A stretch of 64,000 nucleotides of DNA from Pseudomonas sp. GGS8 (GTDB taxonomy: Bacteria > Pseudomonadota > Gammaproteobacteria > Pseudomonadales > Pseudomonadaceae), in assembly GCF_024168645.1 (NCBI RefSeq), contig NZ_JALJWF010000001.1, positions 983,001 to 1,047,000 of the forward strand. Reading direction: 5' to 3'. Of the stretch, positions 14,960-24,747 are shown one piece after another; the stretch's first letter is position 1; the number at the start of each line of letters is the position of its first letter. Made by a program: the position numbers and the translations under genes. A model generated the notes under the pieces. That model worked only from the letters and a program-made list of their open reading frames with translations. It ran no database searches and was not told the origin of the DNA.

Positions 14960-15180
14960 AAGTCTTTGCACTCTTAAGGACGTTCGACAAACCTCTCCTG
15001 AGCCTCGTCAAACTCGTTGAGCCCCAATACAGGCCCGGACCCAACTCACGTCAATTCAACGATCCTGGTCTTTGATTCGATGCAGCACTTTCGGCGCGGA
15101 AAGCAGGAGCATCCCCGGCCATGCCACCAACACGCGAGCGTTGTCGCATGCTGTAAAAATTCGCTAACTCCAGACACGCC

Positions 15181-15204
15181 AACGCGGGAGCAAGCTCCCG
15201 CGCG
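15181..15204. repeat. REP-like palindrome between dnaK and dnaJ
   Basis: GCGGGAG-CAAG-CTCCCGC is a perfect palindrome with an extra CG pair, in the 297-base gap between dnaK and dnaJ. It resembles the core of Pseudomonas REP elements and may terminate or stabilise dnaK mRNA. No other feature is evident in this gap. Confidence 0.6.
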
Positions 15205-15256
15205 GCGACATCCTACCAGTCACCGCCTGAAGGCAGTCAACCGGGCGACCAACAAC

Positions 15257-17173
15257 TTACTTGTGGTCTTTGACTTCTTCGAACTCGGCATCGACAACGT
15301 CGTCAGCTTTTTCAGCTTTTTCGTCGTGCGGTGCCGCGCCTTCAGCTGGCTGAGCCTGGTCGGCGTACATTTTCTGAGCCACTGGTGCGGAGACCTTCGA
15401 CAGCTCTTCAACCTTGGCTTCGATAGCAGCCTTGTCGTCGCCTTTAACAGCGGTTTCCAGGGCAACTACTGCGGCTTCGATTGCAGTCTTCTCTTCAGCG
15501 CTCACCTTGTCGCCAGCATCAGCGACCATTTTGCGAGTCGAGTGAACCAGGGCGTCGCCTTGGTTACGGGCGCTGGCCAGCTCTTCGAACTTGCGGTCTT
15601 CTTCAGCATTCAGTTCAGCATCGCGAACCATTTGCTGAATTTCGTCCTCGGACAGACCGGAGTTGGCCTTGATCACGATCGACTGAGTCTTGCCGGTAGC
15701 CTTGTCTTTGGCGCCGACGTGCAGAATGCCGTTGGCGTCGATGTCGAAGGTCACTTCAATTTGCGGCACGCCACGTGGAGCTGGTGGAATCTCGGCCAGG
15801 TCGAACTTGCCCAGGGACTTGTTCTGTGCGGCCTGCTTACGCTCACCTTGCAACACGTGGATAGTCACGGCGCCCTGGTTGTCGTCGGCAGTCGAGAACA
15901 CTTGCGATTTCTTGGTAGGAATCGTGGTGTTTTTCTCGATCAGCGCAGTCATCACGCCGCCCATGGTTTCGATACCCAGGGTCAGCGGGCTGACGTCGAG
16001 CAGCAGAACGTCTTTCACGTCGCCGGCCAATACCGCGCCCTGGATAGCAGCACCCATGGCAACGGCTTCGTCCGGGTTAACGTCTTTACGAGCTTCTTTA
16101 CCGAAGAAATCGGTTACCAGTTTCTGAACCAGTGGCATACGGGTCTGACCGCCGACCAGGATCACGTCGTTGATCGAACCAATCTCGATACCGGCATCTT
16201 TCATGGCGATGCGGCAAGGCTCGATGGTGCGCTGAACCAGGTCTTCCACCAGCGCTTCAAGCTTGGCGCGGGAGATTTTCACGTTCAAGTGCTTAGGACC
16301 GGTAGCGTCTGCGGTGATGTACGGCAGGTTCACGTCGGTCGACTGGCTCGAGGACAGTTCGATCTTGGCTTTCTCAGCGGCTTCTTTCAGGCGCTGCATG
16401 GCCAGCGGATCACCCTTGAGGTTCATGCCGCTTTCTTTCTTGAATTCGTCGACGAGGTAGTCGATCAGACGAATGTCAAAGTCTTCACCGCCCAGGAAAG
16501 TATCACCGTTGGTGGCCAACACTTCGAACTGGTGCTCGCCATCGACTTCAGCGATTTCGATCACGGAAACGTCGAAAGTACCGCCGCCCAAGTCGTAAAC
16601 GATCACGGTGTGATCGCCTTTCGCCTTGTCCATACCGTAAGCCAGTGCGGCTGCGGTTGGTTCGTTGATGATACGTTTAACGTCCAGACCCGCGATGCGG
16701 CCGGCGTCTTTGGTGGCTTGACGCTGGCTGTCGTTGAAGTAGGCCGGAACGGTGATCACCGCTTCGGTCACTGGCTCGCCGAGATAGTCTTCGGCGGTCT
16801 TCTTCATTTTCTTCAGAATTTCAGCCGAAATTTGAGGCGGCGCCATTTTCTGGCCGTTCACTTCAACCCAGGCGTCGTTGTTGTCAGCCTTGACGATCTT
16901 GTAAGGGACCATCTGGATGTCTTTCTGTACGACTTCTTCGTCGAAACGACGACCGATCAGACGCTTCACCGCGTACAGGGTGTTATGCGGATTGGTCACT
17001 GCCTGACGCTTGGCCGACTGGCCAACCAGAATTTCGCCATCGTTGGCATAAGCGATGATCGACGGCGTGGTACGCGCGCCTTCAGCGTTTTCAATAACTT
17101 TGGCCTTGCCGTTTTCCAGCACGGAGACGCAGGAGTTGGTAGTCCCCAGGTCGATACCGATAATTTTGCCCAT
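15257..17173 (-). CDS. dnaK: Chaperone DnaK (Hsp70)
   Basis: 638 residues, the normal Pseudomonas length. The ATPase domain has [18 protein letters not shown] at the N-terminus, the [13 protein letters not shown] phosphate motif near residue 195, and the linker [16 protein letters not shown] near 390. The substrate domain follows, and the end is the acidic EEVKD-type tail. I chose ATG at 17173, 7 bases after GGGAG; an in-frame GTG lies 6 bases upstream. It has its own sigma-32 promoter. Confidence 0.98.
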   Translation of the reverse strand: MGKIIGIDLGTTNSCVSVLENGKAKVIENAEGARTTPSIIAYANDGEILVGQSAKRQAVTNPHNTLYAVKRLIGRRFDEEVVQKDIQMVPYKIVKADNNDAWVEVNGQKMAPPQISAEILKKMKKTAEDYLGEPVTEAVITVPAYFNDSQRQATKDAGRIAGLDVKRIINEPTAAALAYGMDKAKGDHTVIVYDLGGGTFDVSVIEIAEVDGEHQFEVLATNGDTFLGGEDFDIRLIDYLVDEFKKESGMNLKGDPLAMQRLKEAAEKAKIELSSSQSTDVNLPYITADATGPKHLNVKISRAKLEALVEDLVQRTIEPCRIAMKDAGIEIGSINDVILVGGQTRMPLVQKLVTDFFGKEARKDVNPDEAVAMGAAIQGAVLAGDVKDVLLLDVSPLTLGIETMGGVMTALIEKNTTIPTKKSQVFSTADDNQGAVTIHVLQGERKQAAQNKSLGKFDLAEIPPAPRGVPQIEVTFDIDANGILHVGAKDKATGKTQSIVIKANSGLSEDEIQQMVRDAELNAEEDRKFEELASARNQGDALVHSTRKMVADAGDKVSAEEKTAIEAAVVALETAVKGDDKAAIEAKVEELSKVSAPVAQKMYADQAQPAEGAAPHDEKAEKADDVVDAEFEEVKDHK

Positions 17174-17252
17174 GTTCACTCTCCCGAAACTTTGGATTTG
17201 GATGCCGCAGCAGTGGTGGCTGACTGCGGTAGCACTTAAACGCTTGACTTCT

Positions 17253-17280
17253 AAATGGGGGCCTTGCGGCTAATTTCAAG
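17253..17280 (-). promoter_or_regulatory. Sigma-32 promoter of dnaK
   Basis: Minus strand: CTTGAA (17280–17275), a 14-base spacer, then CCCCATTT (17260–17253), matching the heat-shock consensus CTTGAA–N13/14–CCCCATnT. The -35 element overlaps the grpE stop codon. Confidence 0.85.
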
Positions 17281-17842
17281 CCTGCTCGTCAATCGAAGGC
17301 GAAACCGGTGCAGGTGCCTTGCTGACCACGACCATGGCCGGGCGCAGCAGGCGACCATGGAGCTGGTAGCCCTTCTGAAATACCTTGAGCACGCTGTTTG
17401 GCTCGACGTCGGCGCTTTCCTGCATGGCCATCGCCTGGTGATGCGAAGCATTGAAGGGTTCGCCTTCAGGGTCGATCGCTTCCAGGTGATAACGCTTCAG
17501 GGTGTCCTGGAACATTTTCAGGGTCAGCTCGATCCCTTCGCGCATCGGACGAATGTTTTCGTCGTCAGGGTTGGACAGCTCCAGACCGCGCTCCAGGCTG
17601 TCAATGATCGGCAGCAGGTCGCCAGCGAACTTTTCCAGCGCGAATTTATGGGCCTTTTCAACGTCCTGCTCGGCGCGACGGCGGACGTTCTGCAGATCGG
17701 CGGCGACACGCAAAGCCTGATCCTGCGCACCAGCCAATTGCTCTTCGAGCACTTGTACACGAGCCGCCAGGTCTTCACCCGAAGCCTCGGGGCCCTGGTT
17801 GGCGTCTAGATTTTGCGTATCCACTGTCTGTTCGTCAGCCAT
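17276..17842 (-). CDS. grpE: Nucleotide exchange factor GrpE
   Basis: 188 residues. It drives ADP release from DnaK. An acidic N-terminus is followed by a long coiled coil (about 25–85, [20 protein letters not shown]...), then the beta-wing domain with the C-terminal [28 protein letters not shown] signature segment. It is first in the grpE–dnaK–dnaJ group; Shine-Dalgarno GGAGA lies 5 bases before ATG. Confidence 0.97.
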   Translation of the reverse strand: MADEQTVDTQNLDANQGPEASGEDLAARVQVLEEQLAGAQDQALRVAADLQNVRRRAEQDVEKAHKFALEKFAGDLLPIIDSLERGLELSNPDDENIRPMREGIELTLKMFQDTLKRYHLEAIDPEGEPFNASHHQAMAMQESADVEPNSVLKVFQKGYQLHGRLLRPAMVVVSKAPAPVSPSIDEQA

Positions 17843-17895
17843 AGATTTCTCCTTCCAATATCGTCCGCGAGCTCAACTCACGCTTCTGCCCCGGT

Positions 17896-17923
17896 ATATG
17901 GGGCCGCAAAATTCAGCTTCAAG
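17896..17923 (-). promoter_or_regulatory. Sigma-32 promoter of grpE
   Basis: Minus strand: CTTGAA (17923–17918), a 14-base spacer, then CCCCATAT (17903–17896), a near-perfect heat-shock promoter located 54 bases before the grpE start. Confidence 0.87.
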
Positions 17924-18043
17924 GGCTATCCGATGATTAGCCCTACAAAAAACAGCTGCATTTTCATTCCCAAGCGCACTAAGGATTTCTTTCAATCAAG
18001 CAAATCGACCTAAGAGGGGGCATTGTCAGCCAGAAACAAAACA

Positions 18044-18059
18044 CTGTATAAATAACCAG
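18044..18059 (+). promoter_or_regulatory. LexA (SOS) box of recN
   Basis: CTGTATAAATAACCAG fits the LexA consensus CTG–N10–CAG with an AT-rich centre. It lies 25 bases before the recN start, where bound LexA would block transcription. Confidence 0.85.
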
Positions 18060-18083
18060 ACCTAAAGCCTGGGAGCGGCCTTT

Positions 18084-19757
18084 ATGCTGGTGCACCTGTC
18101 CGTACACAACTACGCCATCGTTGAACATCTCGATCTCGAACTCGATCGCGGGATGAGCGTGATCACAGGGGAAACCGGCGCCGGCAAGTCGATCATGCTC
18201 GACGCCCTCGGCCTGACCCTGGGCGATCGCGCCGACAGCGGCGTAGTCCGCCCGGGGGCTGACAAGGCCGACATCCTGGCCACCTTCGACCTGATCGACA
18301 TCCCCGAAGCCAGCGCCTGGCTGGCCGAGCGGGATCTCGAGAGCGACGGCCCGTGCATCCTGCGCCGTGTAATTACCGCCGAAGGGCGTTCGCGCGGTTA
18401 TATCAACGGCACCCCCTGCCCCCTTGGCGACCTGAAGGCCTTGGGCGAATTGCTGATTGATATCCACAGCCAGCACGAACACCAATCCCTGCTCAAAACC
18501 GATACCCACCGTCGCCTGCTCGACGAGTATGCCGGCGCCACCGACCTTGCCCGCCAGGTGCAACTGGCCGCCCAACGCTGGCGCCAGACCCGCCAGGAGC
18601 TGGAGCGCCTCTCCAACTCCGGCGACGAACAGCGCGCTCGTCATCAGTTGCTCAGCTATCAACTCGAAGAACTGGAAAGCCTCGGTCTCGGCGAAAACGA
18701 GCTGGAGCAACTGGAGCAGGAACACAAGAACCTGACCAACGCTGAAACCCTGCTGGGCATTTGTCGGCAAGTGGTCGAACAATGCAGCGAAAGTGATTCC
18801 GGCAATGTATTGAACGCACTGACCGCCAGCCTCAATCGCCTATCGAGCGTGAATAATTCGATTGGCGCTCTGGGTGAAGCCAGTAACCTGCTGACCAGCG
18901 CGCAGATTCAGGTTGAAGAAGCCGTGGGCGAATTGAACCGCTTTCTCGACAACTTCGACGCCGACCCGGCACGCCTTCAATACCTGGAAGAACGCCTCGA
19001 CGCGATCTACACCCTGGCGCGCAAACACCGCATCCAGCCGACCGAGGTCGCCGAGATGCAACAGAAGCTGCTCGATGAAATCGAAACCCTGAATGCCAAC
19101 GATGAATCCATCGAACGACTGAGTGATGAGCTGGCCTCCTACGCCCGTCATTATCAGGAGAAGGCTCGGGAGTTGAGCGACCTGCGCCATCAAGCCTCGA
19201 GCAGTCTGGCCAGCGCCGTGGAGCAGGAAATCCAGCGCCTGGGCATGCCCGGTGGCCGCTTCACCATCGAGCTGCGCCCCAACAGCAGCGACGAACTGCT
19301 GCCCAACGGGCTCGAACAAGTAGAACTGCTGGTGAGCGCCAACCCAGGGCAACCGTTGAAAGCCTTGGCAAAAGTGGCATCGGGTGGCGAGCTGTCACGC
19401 ATCAGCCTGGCGATTCAGGTGATCACCGCACAGACTTCACGCGTACCGACCCTGGTGTTCGACGAAGTGGACGTAGGTATTGGCGGCCCGACCGCCGAAA
19501 TTGTCGGTCAACTGCTAAGACGCCTAGGGGAGCGCGGACAGGTTCTGACCGTGACTCACTTGCCGCAAGTGGCGGCGCAAGGTCATCAGCATCTATTTGT
19601 GCATAAGGTCCGCGGCGAAGATGCCACGCACACGGCCGTCTCCAAGCTGAGCAAGAATGATCGCGTCGAAGAAGTGGCGCGGATGCTGGGCGGCATCGAC
19701 CTCACCAAGGAGTCCCTGGCTCACGCGAAGAAAATGGTCGTTACCGCAAAAATCTAA
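18084..19757 (+). CDS. recN: DNA repair protein RecN
   Basis: 557-residue SMC-like ATPase used in double-strand break repair. Walker A GETGAGKS is near residues 30–37, a long coiled-coil centre (about 170–360) follows, then the C-terminal ATPase half with the signature ASGGELSRISLAIQV and Walker B TLVFDEVDVGIGG. Shine-Dalgarno GGGAG precedes ATG. It is controlled by the LexA box just upstream and divergent from grpE. Confidence 0.97.
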   Translation: MLVHLSVHNYAIVEHLDLELDRGMSVITGETGAGKSIMLDALGLTLGDRADSGVVRPGADKADILATFDLIDIPEASAWLAERDLESDGPCILRRVITAEGRSRGYINGTPCPLGDLKALGELLIDIHSQHEHQSLLKTDTHRRLLDEYAGATDLARQVQLAAQRWRQTRQELERLSNSGDEQRARHQLLSYQLEELESLGLGENELEQLEQEHKNLTNAETLLGICRQVVEQCSESDSGNVLNALTASLNRLSSVNNSIGALGEASNLLTSAQIQVEEAVGELNRFLDNFDADPARLQYLEERLDAIYTLARKHRIQPTEVAEMQQKLLDEIETLNANDESIERLSDELASYARHYQEKARELSDLRHQASSSLASAVEQEIQRLGMPGGRFTIELRPNSSDELLPNGLEQVELLVSANPGQPLKALAKVASGGELSRISLAIQVITAQTSRVPTLVFDEVDVGIGGPTAEIVGQLLRRLGERGQVLTVTHLPQVAAQGHQHLFVHKVRGEDATHTAVSKLSKNDRVEEVARMLGGIDLTKESLAHAKKMVVTAKI

Positions 19758-19772
19758 GAAGAGCAGAAAGCA

Positions 19773-19798
19773 CGAAGGCGACCCTGGGGTCGCCTTCG
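19773..19798 (+). terminator. recN terminator
   Basis: CGAAGGCGACC pairs with GGTCGCCTTCG around a 4-base loop, starting 15 bases after the recN stop; a short T-rich stretch follows. It lies between convergent recN and fur and may serve both. Confidence 0.7.
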
Positions 19799-19832
19799 TT
19801 CGTTTCGCGAACCTGAAGCTCGCGCGACATGC

Positions 19833-20237
19833 TTACTTTTTCTTGCGCACGTACAGTACAAGATTGTGATCAACCATCTCGAAGCCGTACTTGTCGACGA
19901 TTGCTTTCTGCAGCCGCTCGATTTCTTCGTCGAAGAATTCGATCACTTCACTGGTCTCGACGTTGACCATATGGTCGTGATGCTTGCCGTCGTCCAACTC
20001 GAAGACCGCATGGCCTCCGTCGAAGTTGTGCCGCACCACAAGGCCAGCTGCCTCGAACTGGGTCAGAACACGGTAAACCGTGGCCAGACCGACGTCCTCA
20101 CCAGCCTCCATCAGTGCCTTGTAGACGTCCTCGGCGCTCATGTGGCGTTGCTCGGCGGAATCGAGCATTTGCAAAATTTTGACCCGTGGAAGGGTCACTT
20201 TGAGGCCGGCTTTGCGTAGTTCGCTATTTTCAACCAT
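19833..20237 (-). CDS. fur: Ferric uptake regulator Fur
   Basis: 134 residues. It is an iron-responsive repressor of siderophore and iron-uptake genes. A winged-helix N-terminus (MVENSELRKAGLKVTLPRVKIL) is followed by the metal region KHHDHMVNVETSEVIEF and the C-terminal dimer domain ending YVRKKK. There is no cysteine anywhere in this copy, unlike E. coli Fur. It is divergent from bamE. Confidence 0.97.
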   Translation of the reverse strand: MVENSELRKAGLKVTLPRVKILQMLDSAEQRHMSAEDVYKALMEAGEDVGLATVYRVLTQFEAAGLVVRHNFDGGHAVFELDDGKHHDHMVNVETSEVIEFFDEEIERLQKAIVDKYGFEMVDHNLVLYVRKKK

Positions 20238-20334
20238 GGTCAGCTTTCTCGCGATGCTGCTTCGCAGCTTCTCTTAATGCGGGTATGATCGGCGTTTACG
20301 TTGTCCCAGCCAAGATAGTGGAAGTCGCCCACCG

Positions 20335-20862
20335 ATGCAAAACACCAAGCTCTTGCTAACCAGTTTCACCTTTGTGGGACTGCTCGCACTCGCCGGTTGT
20401 TCATTCCCCGGGGTTTACAAAATCGACATCCAGCAGGGCAATGTCGTCACGCAGGACATGATAGACCAGTTACGCCCGGGAATGACCCGCCGGCAAGTAC
20501 GGTTTATCATGGGCAACCCTCTGCTGGCTGACACGTTCCACGCCGATCGCTGGGATTACCTGTATAGCCTGCAACCGGGTGGTGGTGAACGCCAACAGGA
20601 ACGCATTAGCGTTATCTTCAACCCAAATGACCAACTTGTCAGCCTCTCGGGCGACTTCATGCCAGGCGTGAGCCGCGACGAAGCCATTCTCGGCAAGGAC
20701 AGCGGCACTACCGTGACCGCACCGGCAGAAAACGCCGAGAAGCCGAAGCCAGAAAAACCGGTCAAGCCAGGCTCGTTGCTGGACCAGATCCAGAAGGACG
20801 TGGACAACGTAGAAACTGTCCCAGTCCCGACTCCAGAACCGCTGGAAACCTCGCCGCAATAA
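20335..20862 (+). CDS. bamE: Outer membrane protein assembly factor BamE (OmlA/SmpA)
   Basis: 175-residue lipoprotein of the BAM complex. A signal peptide ends in lipobox LALAGC (Cys near residue 22). The conserved [31 protein letters not shown] region follows and then the [10 protein letters not shown] strand. The C-terminal 60 residues form a Pro/Glu/Lys-rich tail, longer than in E. coli BamE. It is divergent from fur, a conserved pair. Confidence 0.95.
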   Translation: MQNTKLLLTSFTFVGLLALAGCSFPGVYKIDIQQGNVVTQDMIDQLRPGMTRRQVRFIMGNPLLADTFHADRWDYLYSLQPGGGERQQERISVIFNPNDQLVSLSGDFMPGVSRDEAILGKDSGTTVTAPAENAEKPKPEKPVKPGSLLDQIQKDVDNVETVPVPTPEPLETSPQ

Positions 20863-20872
20863 TTTGCGACGC

Positions 20873-20904
20873 AATAAAAACCCCGGCATGTCCGGGGTTT
20901 TTAT
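20873..20904. terminator. Bidirectional terminator between bamE and rnfH
   Basis: AAAAACCCCGG–catg–CCGGGGTTTTT; A-run on one side and T-run on the other, located between convergent genes. Confidence 0.85.
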
Positions 20905-20923
20905 TGTCTGGCGTTTAACCGAA

Positions 20924-21238
20924 TCACTGATTCCGGGCTTTGGCCTCGGCCGCTTTGGCTGCACGTAACCGGCGCACTTCTTTCGGATCGGCGAGCAACG
21001 GCCGGTAAACCTCGATGCGATCACCTGCCTGAACCTGGCGAATGGCCGGCTCGGCGATCACTTTGCCAAAGATACCGACCGGACAGCTGCCCAGATCCAG
21101 TTCAGGGAATTCGTCATTCAGGCCGGATTTGAACAACGCATCCCGCACCGTCGCGCCCACCGGCACCGTTACGCTCAGCAGCACCTGACGATCAACGGCG
21201 GCATACACCACCTCGACCTTGATCACCGCCTCAACCAT
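20924..21238 (-). CDS. RnfH-family ubiquitin-like protein
   Basis: 104 residues with a beta-grasp fold pattern (VEVVYAAVDRQVLLSVTVPVGATVRDALFKSG; GIFGKVIAEPAIRQVQAGDRIEVYRPLLADPKEVRRLRA). It matches the RnfH/YfjF family found next to ratA in gammaproteobacteria; its role is not established. Its start overlaps the ratA end by 8 bases, so translation is coupled. Confidence 0.9.
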   Translation of the reverse strand: MVEAVIKVEVVYAAVDRQVLLSVTVPVGATVRDALFKSGLNDEFPELDLGSCPVGIFGKVIAEPAIRQVQAGDRIEVYRPLLADPKEVRRLRAAKAAEAKARNQ

Positions 21239-21665
21239 GCATCTGTTTCGCGCGTTGGCAGAATGCGTCCATCAACGTATTCGCCGCCTGATTAAACAAA
21301 GGCCCCAACGTCGCACGGACCAGCGGCCCCGAATAGTCGAACGACAGGTCCAGGCTGATCTTGCAGGCCTTCTCACCCAACGGCTTGAACACCCAGACGC
21401 CGTGCAACTGGCTGAACGGACCTTCCTCGAGGTTCATTTCGATCGAACGCCCGGGCACCAGGGTATTACGCGTTACAAAATGCTGACTAAGACCACCCTT
21501 GGCCACGCCGACGCTGGCGCGCATGAACTCAGGAGAGCTTTCCAGAATTTCGGTCGATGAGCACCACGGCAGGAATTCCGGATAGCGGGCCACATCGTTG
21601 ACCAGGTCATAAAGCGCTTGCGCCGGATACGGCAGCAGGGCCGAACGTTGAATGTGTGTCGTCAT
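21231..21665 (-). CDS. ratA: RatA/Coq10-family START-domain protein
   Basis: 144 residues with a START-like fold. Family motifs include YDLVNDVARYPEFLPWC and the central LVPGRSIEMNLEEGPFSQLHGVW. E. coli RatA has been described as blocking 70S association, while homologues act as ubiquinone-binding Coq10 proteins; either role is possible here. I chose ATG at 21665 (MTTHIQRSALL); the longer reading has no support. Confidence 0.92.
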   Translation of the reverse strand: MTTHIQRSALLPYPAQALYDLVNDVARYPEFLPWCSSTEILESSPEFMRASVGVAKGGLSQHFVTRNTLVPGRSIEMNLEEGPFSQLHGVWVFKPLGEKACKISLDLSFDYSGPLVRATLGPLFNQAANTLMDAFCQRAKQMHG

Positions 21666-21672
21666 GTCAGCG

Positions 21673-23076
21673 TTACTTCCACAGCTGGGCGGCAAACACT
21701 ACAAGAATGCCGATGGGCGCCACATAGCGCATCAAAAACAGGGATAGGGCGAACAACACCGGGCTACGGATCGACAACTCGTCGCGCACCGCTTCACGCC
21801 CCATCACCCAACCCGCAAACACCACGAAACACAAACCACCGAGTGGCAACATGATCCGCGAGGTGAAGAAGTCGATCACACCAAAGAAGTCCAGGCCACC
21901 GGCTGCTCCCCATTGGTAGAGATGGAACATCCCGCCTTCGTTCACGAAAAACTTGGCTTGCTTCCATATATTGAAAGAAAACACGGTACCCAGGCCGACG
22001 AACCAGCAGGTGAATGCCAGCCAGAAGGTGACCCAGGCGCGGCTGATTTTCGTGCGTTCAACCAGGTAAGCCACCATCGGTTCGAGCAGGGAAATCGCCG
22101 AACTCCAGGCTGCAATCGCTACCAGTACGAAGAACACTACGCCCATCAACTGGCCGAACGCTACGTTACCGAAGGCAAATGGCAAGCTGACGAACATCAG
22201 GCCAGGACCTTCGCTCGGGTTCAGCCCGGCAGCGAACACAATCGGAAACAATGCCAAGCCGGCCAACAGCGAAACAAAGGTATCGAGCAGCGCCACACCG
22301 ACGACGGTTCCGGAAATCGACGAGTGCTTCGGCATGTAGGCGCCATAAATCATGATCGAACCGACACCCACGCTCAGGGAGAAGAACGCGTGCCCCATGG
22401 CCGGCAGCAAGCCATCAAGCACCTTGTCCGGATGGAAGTCGAACATGAAATGCACACCTTCCATGAAGTGCCCCGTCGTCATGCTGTAACCCAGCAGGAC
22501 AATCACCATCACGAACAGCAGCGGCATCATGATCCGCAGGCTGCGCTCCAACCCGGCGACCACACCCTTGGCGATCACCACTGCCGACAACAGCATGAAA
22601 ATCGTGTGCCAAAGTGTCAGGCGCCATGGGTCGGCGATCACATTACCGAAGTATGCGCCGACCTGATCAGCCGTCACGCCCCGGAAGTCACCACGGCCCA
22701 TATCGATGATGTAATCCAGCGACCAACCGCCGACCACACTATAAAAAGAAAGAATCAGCAACGCGGTGATCATCCCGGCAAATGCGCCCCAGGACCACTT
22801 CGCCGAATGCCCCGCTTCCAGCGCCAGAACCTTCAAGGCGTTGGCCGGGCTCTGCCGCGCGCGCCGGCCGATCAGGGTTTCGGCCAGCATGACGGGCATA
22901 CCGATCAGCGCGATACAGGCCAGGAACATCAACACGAAGGCTCCGCCACCGTAGACGCCAACCATGTAAGGGAATTTCCAGATACTACCCAAACCCACGG
23001 CCGAACCGGTCGCGGCGAGTATGAAGACCCAGCGGCTAGCCCAACTGCCGTGGACAGAAACCTTGTCTGTCGACAT
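21673..23076 (-). CDS. Sodium-dependent transporter, NSS/SNF family
   Basis: 467 residues with about 11–12 membrane helices. The TM1 signature [17 protein letters not shown], which forms the Na+ and substrate site in LeuT-type proteins, is near residue 20. The substrate is probably an amino acid but cannot be named. I chose ATG at 23076 ([10 protein letters not shown]). It is on the same strand as ratA–rnfH and divergent from smpB. Confidence 0.9.
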   Translation of the reverse strand: MSTDKVSVHGSWASRWVFILAATGSAVGLGSIWKFPYMVGVYGGGAFVLMFLACIALIGMPVMLAETLIGRRARQSPANALKVLALEAGHSAKWSWGAFAGMITALLILSFYSVVGGWSLDYIIDMGRGDFRGVTADQVGAYFGNVIADPWRLTLWHTIFMLLSAVVIAKGVVAGLERSLRIMMPLLFVMVIVLLGYSMTTGHFMEGVHFMFDFHPDKVLDGLLPAMGHAFFSLSVGVGSIMIYGAYMPKHSSISGTVVGVALLDTFVSLLAGLALFPIVFAAGLNPSEGPGLMFVSLPFAFGNVAFGQLMGVVFFVLVAIAAWSSAISLLEPMVAYLVERTKISRAWVTFWLAFTCWFVGLGTVFSFNIWKQAKFFVNEGGMFHLYQWGAAGGLDFFGVIDFFTSRIMLPLGGLCFVVFAGWVMGREAVRDELSIRSPVLFALSLFLMRYVAPIGILVVFAAQLWK

Positions 23077-23179
23077 CGTTATCACGCCCAAGCGTTCAAA
23101 AAAGAGGCCGCATTGTCCGGGATTCAATCAACCTGCTCAAGCACGTAGCGTCACCGTAGCCGACTCGCGCGCAACTCCC

Positions 23180-23185
23180 TATAAT
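23180..23185 (+). promoter_or_regulatory. -10 element of smpB
   Basis: TATAAT exact match, ending 9 bases before the smpB ATG, with no clear -35. Transcription would start within a few bases of the ATG. Confidence 0.5.
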
Positions 23186-23194
23186 GCCGCCCCT

Positions 23195-23677
23195 ATGGCT
23201 AAACAGAAGAAACACCCAACAGGGACCATCGCGCAAAATAAAAAGGCGCGACACGATTACTTCATCGAACATCGGTTCGAGGCTGGTCTGGTCCTGGCCG
23301 GCTGGGAAGTAAAAAGTCTGCGGGCAAGCAAACTGCAACTGGTTGACAGTTACGTACTGCTCAAAGATGGCGAAGCCTGGCTGCTCGGCAGCCACATTAC
23401 GCCTCTGACGACGGCCAGCACCCACGTTATCGCTGATCCGACCCGCACCCGAAAACTGCTGCTCAATCGGCGCGAGCTGGAGAAGCTGGCCGCTGCCGTG
23501 CAACAAAAAGGTTACGCCTGCGTATGCCTGTCCTGGTACTGGAGCAAGCACATGGTCAAGTGCGAGATCGCTCTGGGCAAGGGCAAGAAGGAATACGACA
23601 AGCGTGATACCGAACGCGAACGCGACGCCGGTCGTGAATTGCAGCGTGCGGTGCGGAACAAGGGCAAGGAAGAATAA
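23195..23677 (+). CDS. smpB: SsrA-binding protein SmpB
   Basis: 160 residues. It binds tmRNA and delivers it to stalled ribosomes. It opens [22 protein letters not shown], has the OB-fold segment [14 protein letters not shown], and ends in a basic tail ([20 protein letters not shown]) that inserts in the decoding centre. No Shine-Dalgarno precedes the ATG, and a TATAAT lies only 9 bases upstream. Its partner ssrA is about 10 kb downstream. Confidence 0.97.
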   Translation: MAKQKKHPTGTIAQNKKARHDYFIEHRFEAGLVLAGWEVKSLRASKLQLVDSYVLLKDGEAWLLGSHITPLTTASTHVIADPTRTRKLLLNRRELEKLAAAVQQKGYACVCLSWYWSKHMVKCEIALGKGKKEYDKRDTERERDAGRELQRAVRNKGKEE

Positions 23678-23687
23678 TTCTCCTGCC

Positions 23688-23720
23688 TGATCGTTCCCAC
23701 GCAAAGCGTGGGAACGATCA
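23688..23720. terminator. Bidirectional hairpin (TGATCGTTCCCACGC family)
   Basis: Perfect 15-bp inverted repeat TGATCGTTCCCACGC around AAA, between convergent smpB and lldR; it overlaps the lldR stop. The same palindrome recurs at 54101–54131, so it is a dispersed repeat used as a terminator. Confidence 0.8.
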
Positions 23721-24485
23721 CATCCCCTTGCGCCGCTCCGCCCGAGCCATGCGCTGCACTTCCTGACGCACTTCTTCCAGCACTTCTTGCACATACAAAA
23801 TGTGCCGACTGGAAACTTCTCGCGCCTGTTCCGCCCGCCCCTCGATAATCGCCTGATACAACTCCCGGTGCTGCGCAATCAGCATGTCGCGGGTTTCGAC
23901 GCGCTGTTTGTACATGCCGCCAATGTTGGTCACCACGTTGCGCTTGAGCAGGTCGAACAGCCCGCGAATGGTGTGCAGCAACACTGCGTTATGACTGGCC
24001 TCGGCAATCGCCAAGTGAAAATTTGCATCCGCCGCGCCCTCTTCCGCCCGACTCACTTCATCGTGGCGCGAATAGCAGTCCTGCAACTCATCGAACGCCG
24101 CCGTCAGTCGCTCACGATCCACATCGGTGGCGCGCAATGCCGCGTAGTAAGCACAGGATGCTTCCAGGGTATGGCGAAACTCCAGCAAATCGCGCTGGGC
24201 CTCGGGGTTGCTTTCCAGCAGGTGCAACAGTGGATCGCTGAACGTCGAGCCCAGGGATTCCACCACATAGTTGCCGCCGCCCTGACGACTGACCAGCAGC
24301 CCTTTGGCCACCAGTTTCTGAATCGCCTCACGCAACGAAGGGCGTGACACGCCGAACTGCTCGGCCAACGCACGCTCTGCCGGCAGGCGTTCGCCAGCCT
24401 TCAATGTGCCCTCGAGAATCATCCCCTCGAGTTGCTCGACAATATCGTCAGACAAACGGCGCTGCCGAATCTGATCAAACCCCAT
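23718..24485 (-). CDS. lldR: GntR/FadR-type regulator LldR of lactate utilisation
   Basis: 255 residues. An N-terminal winged helix (about 10–70: GERLPAERALAEQFGVSRPSLREAIQKLVAKG) precedes a C-terminal FCD ligand domain with the His/Asp metal residues typical of FadR-family members. It is divergent from lldP, and a perfect 17-bp palindrome lies between. In P. aeruginosa and P. fluorescens LldR represses lactate genes until lactate is present. I chose ATG at 24485; the preceding GTG is directly adjacent. Confidence 0.9.
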   Translation of the reverse strand: MGFDQIRQRRLSDDIVEQLEGMILEGTLKAGERLPAERALAEQFGVSRPSLREAIQKLVAKGLLVSRQGGGNYVVESLGSTFSDPLLHLLESNPEAQRDLLEFRHTLEASCAYYAALRATDVDRERLTAAFDELQDCYSRHDEVSRAEEGAADANFHLAIAEASHNAVLLHTIRGLFDLLKRNVVTNIGGMYKQRVETRDMLIAQHRELYQAIIEGRAEQAREVSSRHILYVQEVLEEVRQEVQRMARAERRKGM

Positions 24486-24678
24486 CACTCAATTCTCCAC
24501 GGTCCCGGCGGCTCGCCGGGCTCTCTATTCTGGCCTATCGGCGCTGCGCCAGCACCTACCAGACGACACTTGATCGAACAGATCAGATGCGTTCTGCACC
24601 GCTCATTCGACAAAAGTTTTAGGGCGGCAAATTGACACACCGCCTCCAAGACTTTTACCCTAGCCAACAGCGATTGTA

Positions 24679-24695
24679 AATTGGTATTACCAATT
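24679..24695. promoter_or_regulatory. LldR operator
   Basis: AATTGGTATTACCAATT is a perfect 17-bp palindrome, the form known for LldR/PdhR-type FCD regulators. It lies 52 bases before lldP in the lldR–lldP intergenic region. Confidence 0.85.
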
Positions 24696-24747
24696 AACCA
24701 AGAACGCTGACCAGTGCCTGACCAACAACAATTAGGGGCCACCCCAT

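Noticed and set aside
14960..15256. A sigma-32 promoter for dnaJ
   Set aside because: No CTTGAA with a CCCCAT partner was found in the gap, so dnaJ is probably expressed from the dnaK transcript or another promoter.
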